NCBI GenBank assembly: GCA_036675345.1
Contig: JAKFFE010000021.1
Coordinates: forward strand, 186,001-250,000
Direction of reading: 5' to 3'
Length of the DNA stretch: 64,000 nt
DNA from: JALYOC01 sp036675345
Lineage (GTDB): Bacteria; Myxococcota; Myxococcia; Myxococcales; Myxococcaceae
The translations under genes were made by a program, and so were the position numbers. Under the pieces are notes generated by a model. It was not told where the DNA came from. It ran no database searches and saw only the letters and a list, made by a program, of their open reading frames with translations. Of the stretch, positions 25,538 to 34,327 are shown in pieces. The first letter of the stretch is position 1; each line of letters opens with the position of its first letter.

Positions 25538-25597
25538 AACCTACTCATTGGTAACTTACCGGATCGAAACCTACCGCAACGAAGCTTACCTTGCGGT
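25538..25597. repeat. Four tandem 15-bp repeats in the TetR/desaturase intergenic region
   Basis: Units begin at 25538, 25553, 25568 and 25583. Each starts A(A/G)C(C/T)TAC(C/T) followed by seven variable bases; a weak fifth copy may start at 25598 (AGCTCGACA). The 15-base period is exact. The array fills most of the gap between the TetR and desaturase genes and is the obvious regulator-binding region. Confidence 0.75.
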
Positions 25598-25599
25598 AG
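25550..25599. promoter_or_regulatory. Nested dyads GGTAA-C-TTACC and CTACCGCAA-N11-TTGCGGTAG
   Basis: GGTAACTTACC (25550-25560) is an 11-bp palindrome. CTACCGCAA (25571-25579) and TTGCGGTAG (25591-25599) are perfect 9-bp inverted arms. Both are built on the same YTACC core as the 15-bp direct repeats. Dyads of this kind suit a dimeric TetR repressor; the second would cover the desaturase leader 21 bases before its ATG. Confidence 0.6.
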
Positions 25600-25619
25600 C
25601 TCGACAGCCTGGAGTCTGC

Positions 25620-26414
25620 ATGTACCTCGCCTTGTGCCTTGCCGTCTTCGCCGCAGCCTACCTGTTGAACATCCTGACCATCACCATCGGCTACCACCGC
25701 GCGCTGGCGCACAAGGCGGTGCGGCTGAGCCCGTGGCTGCAGAAGCTGGTGGTCAACGGCGGCAACTGGGTGACCGGCCTGGACGCCAAGTCCTGGGTGG
25801 TGATGCACCGGATGCACCACGAGCACTCGGACACCCCCCAGGATCCGCACTCCCCGGTGAACGTGGGCATCCTGGGGATCGGGATGGAGCAGCTGCGCAA
25901 CTACAAGCGGGTGATCATCGGCCTGCTCAAGAAGAACCCCGAGTTCACCCGCTACGCCAAGGATCTGGACTTCCCGATCAACCCCCTGCAGCGCCGCGGG
26001 CTGTGGTGGCTGCCGTACGCGGTCCATGCGGCGATCGCCCTGGGGCTGGCGCTGGGGATCGGCTGGATGCTGGGGGTCGCGTACTTCCTGGGGATGATGA
26101 GCCATCCGATCCAGGGAGGGATCGTCAACTCGATCGGTCATGCGATCGGCGGACGGAACTTCGAGACCTCTGACAACTCACGGAACAACCACCTGGCCGC
26201 CTGGTTGATCTTCGGGGAGGGGTTCCAGAACAACCACCATCAGTACCCGGGCTCGGCGACGTTCTCCTATCGGAGGCACGAGATCGACATGGGCTATGGC
26301 TGCTGCGTGGTGATGGAGAAGCTGGGGATGCTGAAGATCCAGCGCGCCTATCTGATTCCCCGTCCCCCCGCCGGCAAGAAGGCGATCGGGGTCGCTGCCG
26401 GTGGAAGGGCGTGA
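25620..26414 (+). CDS. Membrane fatty acid (acyl-CoA) desaturase
   Basis: A 264-residue integral-membrane di-iron desaturase. The three histidine clusters are present: HRALAH (residues 26-31), HRMHHEH (63-69) and NNHHQYP near residue 222. Hydrophobic pairs lie at 1-24 and about 145-175. It inserts a double bond, usually delta-9, into saturated acyl chains to adjust membrane fluidity. GGAG precedes the ATG by six bases. It is divergent from a TetR regulator and its stop overlaps the start of the hemolysin-III-family gene (GTGA), so the two are cotranslated. Possible relation to the M. xanthus des7 desaturase of the Che7 system is noted in the findings. Confidence 0.92.
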   Translation: MYLALCLAVFAAAYLLNILTITIGYHRALAHKAVRLSPWLQKLVVNGGNWVTGLDAKSWVVMHRMHHEHSDTPQDPHSPVNVGILGIGMEQLRNYKRVIIGLLKKNPEFTRYAKDLDFPINPLQRRGLWWLPYAVHAAIALGLALGIGWMLGVAYFLGMMSHPIQGGIVNSIGHAIGGRNFETSDNSRNNHLAAWLIFGEGFQNNHHQYPGSATFSYRRHEIDMGYGCCVVMEKLGMLKIQRAYLIPRPPAGKKAIGVAAGGRA

Positions 26415-27058
26415 CCCCCGAGATCTCCAAGCCCAAGCTGCGGGGGGTGCTCCATCAGTACGCCGCGTTCTTCGCCCTGGGCGCGGGCCTGGTGCTGGTT
26501 TCGCTGGCCCCCACTCCCAGGGCGCTGGCCGCCGGAGCGATCTTCGCGCTGAGCCTGGTGACGCTGTTCGGGATCTCCGCCACCTACCACCGGATCCTCT
26601 GGTCCGAGCGCGCCCGGGCCCGGATGCGCCGGCTGGATCACGCGTCGATCTTCATCCTGATCGCCGGCACCTACACCCCGGTGGCGATGCTGGGGCTGCC
26701 GTCGGAGACCGGGACCCCGCTGCTGTTCCTGGCCTGGGGCGGGGCGCTGCTGGGGGTGGCGCTGGCGGTGTTCTGGGTCGGCGCGCCCAAGGTGCTCAAC
26801 GCGCTGCTGGCGGTGGCGGTGGGCTGGACCATGGTTCCGTACTTCGGCCAGGTCCGCGCCTCACTGCAGACGTTGGAGCTGGTGCTGCTGATGGTGGGCG
26901 GGGTGGCCTACACCCTGGGCGCGGTGGCCTACGCGGCCAAGCGTCCCAATCCGCTCCCCGGGGTGTTCGGCTACCACGAGGTGTTCCACGCCATGACCCT
27001 GGTCGGCGCGGCGGCCCACTTCGCCACCGTGGTGATGATCATCCGTCGGGTGGCGTAG
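26411..27058 (+). CDS. Hemolysin III / PAQR-family membrane protein
   Basis: A 215-residue protein with seven predicted transmembrane helices. PAQR signatures are complete: SATYHRILW (first His), LDHASIFILIAGTYTP (Asp and second position) and HEVFHAMTLVGAAAHF near the C-terminus (two His). These form the intramembrane zinc site that supports ceramidase-like hydrolysis in eukaryotic adiponectin receptors; bacterial members have been linked to membrane fluidity homeostasis. It starts at GTG, sharing GTGA with the desaturase stop. Coupling with a desaturase fits a membrane-lipid role far better than haemolysis. Confidence 0.9.
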   Translation: MTPEISKPKLRGVLHQYAAFFALGAGLVLVSLAPTPRALAAGAIFALSLVTLFGISATYHRILWSERARARMRRLDHASIFILIAGTYTPVAMLGLPSETGTPLLFLAWGGALLGVALAVFWVGAPKVLNALLAVAVGWTMVPYFGQVRASLQTLELVLLMVGGVAYTLGAVAYAAKRPNPLPGVFGYHEVFHAMTLVGAAAHFATVVMIIRRVA

Positions 27059-27082
27059 CCCGAGCGGGCGCCCGTTGCGCCG

Positions 27083-29656
27083 TTACGGCTGGACCTCCAG
27101 CACGTGGGAGGTGAAGCGCGCGTCGTCCAGCGCGCTGGCCCGCTCCAGCCGGAGCACCGCGGGGGAGGGCAGGCTGTGCCGGGCGGTCACCTCGCCCAGC
27201 AGGTCGAAGTCCCACTGGTCCCCTTCGCCTCCGCCCTGGCCGCCGTGCCACTGCGAACCGCTGAAGGCCAGGCTGCGGGTCAGGTCCACCGGGGTGATCC
27301 CGGTCTCCTTGGTGAGGTCCCCGATCCCGAAGGGGGTGGTCAGCTCCTGGACCCGGTTGCCGGGCGGCAGCTCTACCCGCTCCCAGGCCAGCTCGGTGAT
27401 CACCTCGTCGGTGCAGTACTGGCTGCCGGTGTTGCCGCGCGAGAAGTACACCGAGGTGGGGCTGGCCAGCTCGCCGCGCACCATCACCTCGCAGATGTCG
27501 GTCCCCACCGCGGCGCTGCGGTGGGAGTAGAGGAGCAGGGTCCGGGCCTCGTTCACCGCGCTGAGGCCGGTGAGGGTGCGGCTGGGCACGAAGGAGGCGA
27601 GTCCGTCGGCGGTGCCCCGGGTGACCGAGGCCCCGGTCCACTGCACCACCTGCAGCTCGAACACCCCGCCGTCGCAGAAGATGTTGTCGGTGGTGACTGT
27701 CACCTGGTTGGCGGCGGAGAGCACCACCGTGCGCAGGTCGTTGTTGTCGTAATCGCCGGTCCCCGGGCGGCTCTGGCTGGCCAGCAGGAAGGTGGAGGCC
27801 ATGCTGGCCACCGGGGTGATCGGGATCTGGGTCACCAGGCTGGGGACGCAGGCCTGGGTCAGGTGCTGGACCTGGAGGCCCGCCGGACGCTCCACGGTGT
27901 GCCAGCGGATCGCCACCGCCCCGGTGGTTCCCACCCGCTGACAGTGGACGGCGTTCACGCTGGCCAGGGTGCAGGCCACGGTCACCGAGGCCGGGGTGTC
28001 CTGGGCGCCGGTGGCCTGGAACACCATCAAGGCCTTGTTCCGGTCGAACAGCGGCGGGTCCACCGGGCACACCACCGACGCGGCGCCGTCGGCCACCGCG
28101 CAGGTGCCGGTCCTCACCGTGGCCCGCACCGTCACCGGCAGGGTGGTGGAGTTGGGCTGGCCGGCGTTGACCTCCAGCAGGTAGGCGGCGCCGGTGATCG
28201 CGCGCGCGTAGATCGTCGCCTGGCCCTGGCCCGCTGGCACCTGGGCCTGGGTGATCGCCACCGTGCAGCCGGGGTCGGGGAAGAAGGTGAGGCCCCCCGG
28301 GGTGGAGGTCAGCTCCAGCGGCAGCGGGGCCTCCACGGTGATCGGGGTTCCCGAGCCGTCCTGGGCCTGGACCTGGAGCGGGGAGCTGCAGGCCCCGGCC
28401 AGCAGCGTCTGGGCGGTGGAGACCGGAGCCAGCCGGCCCAGGAGGGTGGCCACAAGGTCCACCGCGCCCACCCCGGGCACCTGGGCGGTGACAGTCAGCG
28501 GACCGGCGCGGGTGCCGCGCCAGGAGAGGGTCGCCCCCGTGGCGCCCGGCGCGACGGTCAGCACCTCCTGCGGACCGGTGCAGCCGGCGGCGCCGAAGAG
28601 GGTGATTCCCTTCTCCGGACTGGCGGTGAGCGCCAGGTCGGTGGCGGCGGGGAACGAGGCCGGGTTGCCAAAGGCGTCGAAGAAGCTAAGCGTGACCGGG
28701 GGAGAACAGAGCCCGGTGGTGGCGGCCAGCGGGGTCGGAGCGGCGCTGGCGCTGGCTATTGGCCCGGGCCGCAGGGTCAGCCCAGTGCCATCGCCGGTCA
28801 GTCCTCCGGGGGGGACCAGGTTCAGCTGGGCGACGGAGGCGGGGCGGGTGGCGCGGACATAGACGGTGCGGTCCGAGTTCCCGCCGGCCACCACCAGCGA
28901 ATCGCTGGGGGCGTCGGTGCAATCGGGGAGGGCGTGGAAGCTCAGCTCCACCGCGGGTTCCACGTTCCAGCCCAGGGCGGTGTCCTGGGGAAAGACCGCC
29001 AGCGCCCCTTGGCCATCCCGGACCTGGAGGGTGAGGGGAACCGGGCCGCACACCCCGGCGGTGAGCACCAGCGGCGGGGAGGTGATCACCACCCGGGCCG
29101 CCGGGTTGGAGCAGGAGGAGGCCGCGCAGACCGGATCGGCGCAGCCCCGCTTCCCGTCGCAGTTGTGGTCCAGCCCGCCGGAGCAGACCTCCGCCGCGCC
29201 GGGGTAGGCCTGGGGGTTGGCGTCATCGCAGTCCGGACCGTTGAACTCGGAGGCCACGAACCCGTCGCGGTCCACGTCCACCTCCACCCCGGGGAGCCCC
29301 AGGGTGAGGATCACCTCCGGGACCTGGCCCGTCTGGAACGCCGCCGGGTACTCGCTGCTCAGGGTGCTGGCCGCCAAGGGATCGCCGCAGGCCGCGCCCC
29401 ACAGCGCGCGGGCGCGGATCCGGACCTGTTCGGGGAGTTCGCCCTGGAAGACGGCGATCCGGAGGCTGGGTTCGTCTCCCCGCACCGCCCGCACCGTCTG
29501 CAACAGCGCGCCGGCCGGGGAGGTCACCTCCAGTTGCACGCATGAGGCCTTCAGCTGGGGGCTGACCTCGACCCGCGCCAGCAACGCTTTTCGACCCTGG
29601 CAGGAGCAGCCGGCCAGCGTCGCCAGCAGGAAGGTTCCCAGCGTGGCTCGGGTCAT
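27083..29656 (-). CDS. Large lipoprotein with MopE-like metal-binding motif
   Basis: An 857-residue lipoprotein; the lipobox is TLAGC at about residue 17. After a short N-terminal domain comes an Asp/Cys-rich block at about residues 125-180 (DVDRDGFVASEFNGPDCDD, then CSGGLDHNCDGKRGCADPVC), matching the putative metal-binding motif seen in MopE and many myxobacterial surface proteins. The rest is a series of Ig-like beta domains with regularly spaced single cysteines and ends with beta-rich segments bearing repeated RTVVLS/RTLLLY motifs. Probably a cell-surface or extracellular structural/adhesive protein. It converges on the hemolysin-III gene. Confidence 0.75.
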   Translation of the reverse strand: MTRATLGTFLLATLAGCSCQGRKALLARVEVSPQLKASCVQLEVTSPAGALLQTVRAVRGDEPSLRIAVFQGELPEQVRIRARALWGAACGDPLAASTLSSEYPAAFQTGQVPEVILTLGLPGVEVDVDRDGFVASEFNGPDCDDANPQAYPGAAEVCSGGLDHNCDGKRGCADPVCAASSCSNPAARVVITSPPLVLTAGVCGPVPLTLQVRDGQGALAVFPQDTALGWNVEPAVELSFHALPDCTDAPSDSLVVAGGNSDRTVYVRATRPASVAQLNLVPPGGLTGDGTGLTLRPGPIASASAAPTPLAATTGLCSPPVTLSFFDAFGNPASFPAATDLALTASPEKGITLFGAAGCTGPQEVLTVAPGATGATLSWRGTRAGPLTVTAQVPGVGAVDLVATLLGRLAPVSTAQTLLAGACSSPLQVQAQDGSGTPITVEAPLPLELTSTPGGLTFFPDPGCTVAITQAQVPAGQGQATIYARAITGAAYLLEVNAGQPNSTTLPVTVRATVRTGTCAVADGAASVVCPVDPPLFDRNKALMVFQATGAQDTPASVTVACTLASVNAVHCQRVGTTGAVAIRWHTVERPAGLQVQHLTQACVPSLVTQIPITPVASMASTFLLASQSRPGTGDYDNNDLRTVVLSAANQVTVTTDNIFCDGGVFELQVVQWTGASVTRGTADGLASFVPSRTLTGLSAVNEARTLLLYSHRSAAVGTDICEVMVRGELASPTSVYFSRGNTGSQYCTDEVITELAWERVELPPGNRVQELTTPFGIGDLTKETGITPVDLTRSLAFSGSQWHGGQGGGEGDQWDFDLLGEVTARHSLPSPAVLRLERASALDDARFTSHVLEVQP

Positions 29657-29714
29657 GAACCCCAGGCTACCACGGCGGGTCCGGGCGCTGAGCTGGGGGG
29701 AGGCGGGGAAGCGA

Positions 29715-30638
29715 CTACCGGGTCTTCTTCACCGCGGCCGGGTCCGCCTCGATCAGATCTTCCAGCGCCCGATCCAGCAGCCGGGTGGAGGAGGTGAGGT
29801 ACTCCCAGTTTACCGTCTCGTAGGTGTCGCGGGGGGTGTGGTAGTGCGGCGTGGTATCCCCGCTCACGTACTCCTCGCTGACCGCCATCGCGTCGAAGCC
29901 CAGCTCCTTGAACGGCACGTGGTCGGTGGAGCCAAAGGTGACCGGCTGGATCGGGACCTCCAGCGCGCCCTCCTTGGCCGCGTTCTGGTAGAGGGCGAGG
30001 ATCTTGGGGCTGGCCCCGTCGATCTCCACTGCCCGATCCCCGTCCGCGTCCCAGCCCATCTGATCCACGGTGTGGACCGAGTCCACGTTCAGGCCCTGAT
30101 CCCGCAGCGACTGGGCGAAGGCGGCGCTGCCGCGCAGCCCGATCTCCTCCTCATCGAAGAGGACGAAGATCACGTTCTTGGTGCGATCCTCCATCCCGGA
30201 GAGATGCCGGGCCGCGTCCAGCACCATCGCCACCCCGGTGGCGTTGTCGTTGGCCCCCGGACCGCCATGCACCGAGTCGTAGTGCGCGCCGACCACGATG
30301 TACTCGTCGCTGCCGTTGGTGGCGGGGAGGGTGGCAAAGACGTTGGTCCCGGACCGGGAGTACTTCTGATCCTCCGCGGTCAGCCCCAGGCCAGCGAACT
30401 GCTCCTTGATGAACTCCCGGGTCAGGGTGCGGCTCTGCTGGGAGGACCGCTCCTTGATCACCACCCCGGGGTTGATCTCCACCTTCCCGGTCAGCGCGCC
30501 CACCACCTCCATCATGTCCTCGAGGTGAGGCTGGGGGTTGGGCTGGGCCGGATCCACCACCCCCCGCTGGGGATTCTCCGGTCGGGGAGTGGGGGTGACC
30601 GGGGTCGGAGGACGGGGCGGGCGCGGGGTGTAGATCAT
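29715..30638 (-). CDS. M28-family zinc aminopeptidase
   Basis: A 307-residue metallopeptidase. The five di-zinc ligands are visible: His in GAHYDSVHG, bridging Asp in GANDNATG, Glu after the general base in DEEEIGLRG, Asp in DQMGWDAD and His in PHYHTPRDT. M28 enzymes release N-terminal residues from peptides or act as glutaminyl cyclase-like hydrolases. The first 40 residues are Pro/Thr-rich without a recognisable signal peptide, so it is either cytoplasmic or exported by a non-Sec route. It is 58 bases upstream of the MopE-like lipoprotein gene on the same strand and divergent from the DUF2378 gene. Confidence 0.88.
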   Translation of the reverse strand: MIYTPRPPRPPTPVTPTPRPENPQRGVVDPAQPNPQPHLEDMMEVVGALTGKVEINPGVVIKERSSQQSRTLTREFIKEQFAGLGLTAEDQKYSRSGTNVFATLPATNGSDEYIVVGAHYDSVHGGPGANDNATGVAMVLDAARHLSGMEDRTKNVIFVLFDEEEIGLRGSAAFAQSLRDQGLNVDSVHTVDQMGWDADGDRAVEIDGASPKILALYQNAAKEGALEVPIQPVTFGSTDHVPFKELGFDAMAVSEEYVSGDTTPHYHTPRDTYETVNWEYLTSSTRLLDRALEDLIEADPAAVKKTR

Positions 30639-30747
30639 GGAGAACCTGCCTACATTGTCGCTAACCGGTGGAAGAAGTTGCGTGGCGGGAACGGCGTCAG
30701 CGGAATGCTAGGTTGGCAGCGCCCGCGGGGGCAACTGGAGCGACAAC

Positions 30748-31299
30748 TTGGACGCCTCGTACTTGCAGGACCCGGGAGAGGGCCAGCTCCAGCAGAGTTC
30801 CTTTGAAGGACTCTTCGTGAAGATGCTCAAGGTGGAGGGCGACTTCGCCGAGGAGCTGCGCCAGGCCGGGTTTGACGTCTCCCACCAGGAGGCCCGCTAC
30901 CCCTCGTCGGTGTTCAAGCGCTGCATGGAGATCGCCTGCCGGCGGGTGTACCCGGCCCAGCCCACCCCCGACGCGATGCGCAAGATCGCCGCCCAGTTCG
31001 TGGACGGCTTCTTCGACACCATCGTGGGCAAGGTGGTGGTGGTGGTGCTGCCGTACCTGTCCCCGGAGGCCTTCCTCAAACGCTATCCCCGCTTCTTCGG
31101 CATGGCCGCACCCGGGGTGAAGATGACCGTGGAGGAGGTCTCCGAACGCAACTGGCGCCTGGTGCTGCGCGACCGCGCGGTGCTCCCGGAGTTCAATGCC
31201 GGGACCGTGGAGTGTCTGCTCAAGCGGTTCGGAATCAAGCCGGTGGTGAAGGTGACCGAGCAGTCGAAGTGGCACTTCGTGCTGTCCATCACCTGGTAG
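30748..31299 (+). CDS. DUF2378/TIGR02265 family protein
   Basis: A 183-residue member of the paralogous TIGR02265 family, expanded in Myxococcus and relatives. Typical features are the N-terminal SSFEGLFVKML segment, the central YPSSVFKRCMEIACRRVYP, and the C-terminal half of alternating strands ending WHFVLSITW, with FFGMAAPGVKM and LVLRDRAVLPEFNAGTVE in between. Function is unknown in the whole family; the C-terminal half looks heme-NO-binding/4-vinyl reductase-like in rhythm, but that is only an impression. It starts at TTG with GGAG about eight bases upstream. It precedes a histidine kinase by 30 bases. Confidence 0.8.
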   Translation: MDASYLQDPGEGQLQQSSFEGLFVKMLKVEGDFAEELRQAGFDVSHQEARYPSSVFKRCMEIACRRVYPAQPTPDAMRKIAAQFVDGFFDTIVGKVVVVVLPYLSPEAFLKRYPRFFGMAAPGVKMTVEEVSERNWRLVLRDRAVLPEFNAGTVECLLKRFGIKPVVKVTEQSKWHFVLSITW

Positions 31300-31329
31300 C
31301 CGGCGGCGCTGCGGGCCGGTAGTCGGGGT

Positions 31330-32808
31330 ATGGTGCGCAGGCCGGCGACGACGGTTTACTGGGGATTCTTCGTGGCTTCGACGACGCACCCGCTGAGTGA
31401 CTCCCTGGGCCTGCTCGACGCGATCCCCTTCCGCGTCGACCCGGCCAGCCTCGGCACCCTGCTCTCCGGTCCCCAGGCCTTCCGGTTGTTGGCCTCTGCG
31501 TCGGAGACGGAGCTTCCCTTCGATCAGTTCTGGGGCCGGTGCGTTCCCGAGCCGCAGCGGGCCCGGCTGCGGAGGATGTTTGAGACGGTGGCGGCCAGCG
31601 GGGTGCCCGAGGTGCTGGAGCACCCGATGCTGATCCAGGGCCGTCCCCGGACAGTCTTCCGCACCGCGGTCCAGCGGGTGGGGGAGGAGCTGGTGGGGGT
31701 GATGTTGGACGTCACCGACGCCCGCGCCGAGCAGGGGCACGCGCGCGAGCTGGAGGCCTGGCTGGTCACCCTGGGGGAGAGCCTTCCCTTCGACTTCTGG
31801 ATCTGCGACCGCAACGGGCGGGTGGGGCTGCAGAATCCGGCCAGCCACCGGAACCACGGAGATCGGGTGGGGGAGTCGGCGACGGTGATGGTCTCGGAGC
31901 AGAGCCTGACCCGGGCCCTGGGCGGGACCACGGTGCTGGAGGAGGTGGAGGCGGGCGCGCGCATCTACTCGCGGGTGATCGCCCCGGTCCGGGAACACGG
32001 GGGAGAGGTCAACGGCGCCCTGGCGGTGGACATCGACATCACCGGGCTCAAGGCGGTGGAGCAGCAGCTGCGGGTGTCGCTGACCGAGCTGGAGGCCGCG
32101 CAGGAGGAGCTGGTCCGTGGGAGGAGCGTGGCGGCGCTGGCGGAGATGGCCGCCACGGTGGCGCACGAGGTGCGCAACCCGCTGACCGCGATGTTCAACG
32201 TCACCGAGCTGCTGCGCCGGGGCGACGGCGCCCACGACCAGGGCCACCTGCTCAACATCCTGTTCGAGGAGCTGAACCGGCTGGAGATGCTGGTCTCCAA
32301 CATCGTGGAGATGGTCCGGCCGTTGAAGGCCGAGCTGGCCTCGCAGCCGGTGGCGGCGGTGCTGGAGGATGCGCTGACCGACGCGCTGCGCCTGGACCTG
32401 GGCGAGGCCCGGATCCAGGTCCAGAAGCGCTTCGAGGATCCGCGGGTGGAGGTCACCGCGGATGGTCGGCTGCTGGGGGTGGCGTTGATCAACGTCCTGC
32501 GCAATGCGCTGCAGGCGATGCCGGAGGGAGGATCATTGGGAGTGGAGGTGAAGTCCGAATCCAGGGAGGGGGGACCGCCGTGGGTGACGATCGCGATCCA
32601 GGACACCGGATGCGGGATGTCCCCCGAGATCCAGCAGCGGATGTTCGAACCCTTCTTCACCACCCGGGCCAGCGGCAGCGGCCTGGGGCTGGCGATCGTC
32701 AAGCGGGTGATTGGCGAGCACCGGGGCGAGCTGGAGGTCCACAGCGAACCGGGCCGGGGGACCGCGTTCGTGATGCGGCTGCCGTGCGCGCCGGAGCGCC
32801 GGTCATGA
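31330..32808 (+). CDS. Soluble PAS-containing sensor histidine kinase
   Basis: A 492-residue kinase with no transmembrane segments. Two PAS-like modules lie at about residues 20-130 and 140-250 (the second has FDFWICDRNGRVGLQNPA and ends VDIDITGLKAVEQQ). A coiled linker leads to HisKA with the phosphoacceptor H279 (VAHEVRNPL). The HATPase domain is complete: N-box INVLRNALQAMPEGG, G1 DTGCGM, F-box FEPFFTT and G2 GSGLGLAIVKRV. This is the NtrB-like family. A GTG at 31372 with a better GGGGA site is an alternative start. Its stop overlaps the STAS-like gene (ATGA). No response regulator is adjacent. Confidence 0.9.
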   Translation: MVRRPATTVYWGFFVASTTHPLSDSLGLLDAIPFRVDPASLGTLLSGPQAFRLLASASETELPFDQFWGRCVPEPQRARLRRMFETVAASGVPEVLEHPMLIQGRPRTVFRTAVQRVGEELVGVMLDVTDARAEQGHARELEAWLVTLGESLPFDFWICDRNGRVGLQNPASHRNHGDRVGESATVMVSEQSLTRALGGTTVLEEVEAGARIYSRVIAPVREHGGEVNGALAVDIDITGLKAVEQQLRVSLTELEAAQEELVRGRSVAALAEMAATVAHEVRNPLTAMFNVTELLRRGDGAHDQGHLLNILFEELNRLEMLVSNIVEMVRPLKAELASQPVAAVLEDALTDALRLDLGEARIQVQKRFEDPRVEVTADGRLLGVALINVLRNALQAMPEGGSLGVEVKSESREGGPPWVTIAIQDTGCGMSPEIQQRMFEPFFTTRASGSGLGLAIVKRVIGEHRGELEVHSEPGRGTAFVMRLPCAPERRS

Positions 32809-33194
32809 GCGGCTCGATCCAGATCCTCGAGGATCAGTGGCCGGTGGTGATCCACCGCTCGCAGGGCGCGCCCACCGCCGAACAGCTGGACGCCTACGTG
32901 CGCCAGGCGACCGAGCTGCTGTTGCGGGGGCAGCGGCACGCGGTGGTGATGGACGCCTCCGGGCTGACCAACGTCACCGCCTATGCCCGGATGAGCAAGA
33001 AGGACTGGCTCCAGCAGTACGAGCGCGAGCTGCGGACCCACTGCGCGGGCACCGCGCTGGTGCTGTCCAGCCCGCTGCACCGGTTCATCTCCGCGACGCT
33101 GATGCTGTTCGCGCCGTTCCCCACCCCCTACAAGGTCTTCGGGACGGTGGAGGAGGCGGTGGAGTGGGCCCGGGCGAAGCTGGCGGCAAGCTAG
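32805..33194 (+). CDS. STAS/SpoIIAA-like protein coupled to the histidine kinase
   Basis: A 129-residue protein of alternating strand/helix pattern: a strand IQILEDQWPVVIHRS, a helix AEQLDAYVRQATELL, the core strand HAVVMDASGLTNVTAYAR, then HCAGTALVLSSPLHRFISATLMLF. This fits a SpoIIAA/STAS-type domain as found in many myxobacterial small proteins, where such modules bind partners or lipids. It starts at ATG inside the stop of the kinase gene (ATGA), so the two are made together and it may be a regulatory partner of the kinase. It overlaps the convergent prenyltransferase gene by 4 bases. Confidence 0.7.
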   Translation: MSGSIQILEDQWPVVIHRSQGAPTAEQLDAYVRQATELLLRGQRHAVVMDASGLTNVTAYARMSKKDWLQQYERELRTHCAGTALVLSSPLHRFISATLMLFAPFPTPYKVFGTVEEAVEWARAKLAAS

Positions 33195-34180
33195 CTCCAG
33201 CGCACCCCGTGGGTGAGCAGAAGGGCGATCACCAGCCCCACGGTCACGGTCACCACGTACACCTCGGCGAACGGACGGAGGTTCGCGTTGCGGGAGGTGG
33301 GCCGGAGGCGGAAGCGCAGCGAGGCGGCCGCCACCACCGCGTTGGCGGCGACCACCACCCCCAGATACAGCCGGGGCAGCCCGGTGGCCTCCACCAGGTA
33401 GGCCAGCGCGCAGGTGGAGAGGACCGCGAACAGGGTGGGCAGCCAGGCGGCGACCTTCCAGCCCAGCAGGAGTGAGTAGGTCTGGTAGCGGGTCTCCTCG
33501 CCCGGGGCCCGGACCTTGCGCGAGGTCTCCCAGGCGGAGATCGGCAGCCATCCGGCGACCAGCGCGGCCAGGGCCACCTGGCTGTTCACCGCGCCCACCC
33601 CGTACTCGGCGGCGAAGACGCTGATCACGTAGATCCCCACCGCCACCGCGATCGGGTTGTGGGTGGCAAACGCCAGCAGCAGATTCCCGGCGATCTTCGG
33701 CCAGAAGAACCACTTCGCGGAGAGCCAGACGATCGCCATCGCGAAGGCGAACCCCGCCAGCGCCACCGGCCGGGCGATGGCCAGGTTCAAGGCGATCACC
33801 ACCCCCGCCACCCACAGTCGCAGCGCGGAGATGTCCTCCTCCCGGACGTGGCCGGTCACCAGGCCCCGGTCCCGGTACTTGGGGTCTCCCTCCCGGGCCA
33901 GGGCCCGGTCGCTCTCCGCGTCCTTGAGCTCGTCGTTGGCGCGCAGCAGCAGGGTGATCAGCACCACCGAGACCGCGCCCAGCAGCGCCCGCCAGCTGAC
34001 CTGCAGCGGGGCGATCCCCAAGGAGGCCTGCAACGCGAAGTGGATGGAGAAGAAGCTGGCCAGCCCGGAGGGGACGTACACCGCGGGCGGGAACAGCTGC
34101 TGGAGGTAGTCCAGCAGGCGGCCAGCCCGGGTGGGACGGATCGGCTTGAGGTCGGTGCGGGGCAGGGTCTGGGAGGTCAT
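33191..34180 (-). CDS. UbiA-family prenyltransferase, variant aspartate motif
   Basis: A 329-residue protein with eight or nine transmembrane helices. The first Asp-rich motif is NDELKDAESD (N82 to D91), with one residue more than the classic NDxxDxxxD; it matches the DExKDxxxD subgroup of UbiA proteins, and is followed by the RDRGLVTG segment. The second motif region (SAWETSRKVRAPGEETRYQTY, about residues 215-235) lacks the usual DxxxD but has Glu/Lys at similar places. UbiA enzymes transfer prenyl groups from diphosphates to aromatic or glycerol acceptors in the membrane. AGGAG precedes the ATG. It is divergent, by 147 bases, from the dikinase-exporter-CarS operon. Confidence 0.8.
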   Translation of the reverse strand: MTSQTLPRTDLKPIRPTRAGRLLDYLQQLFPPAVYVPSGLASFFSIHFALQASLGIAPLQVSWRALLGAVSVVLITLLLRANDELKDAESDRALAREGDPKYRDRGLVTGHVREEDISALRLWVAGVVIALNLAIARPVALAGFAFAMAIVWLSAKWFFWPKIAGNLLLAFATHNPIAVAVGIYVISVFAAEYGVGAVNSQVALAALVAGWLPISAWETSRKVRAPGEETRYQTYSLLLGWKVAAWLPTLFAVLSTCALAYLVEATGLPRLYLGVVVAANAVVAAASLRFRLRPTSRNANLRPFAEVYVVTVTVGLVIALLLTHGVRWS

Positions 34181-34327
34181 CGGTAGGCTCCTGGGGGTGC
34201 AGCCGGCGTTCCAGGGAAGGCCCCGCCCGGTGGCGGTGTTCGCCTGTGCATTCCGCGATACAGTCGCTGTGTACCCTGCGGCGCGCAACAGGCGGAAAAC
34301 CTTCTCGATCCGGGAGGTTGCGGCCTG

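Noticed and set aside
25538..25597. CRISPR-like or plasmid iteron interpretation of the 15-bp repeats
   Set aside because: Units are short, directly abutting and lie in a divergent promoter; no spacers, cas genes or replication gene are nearby.
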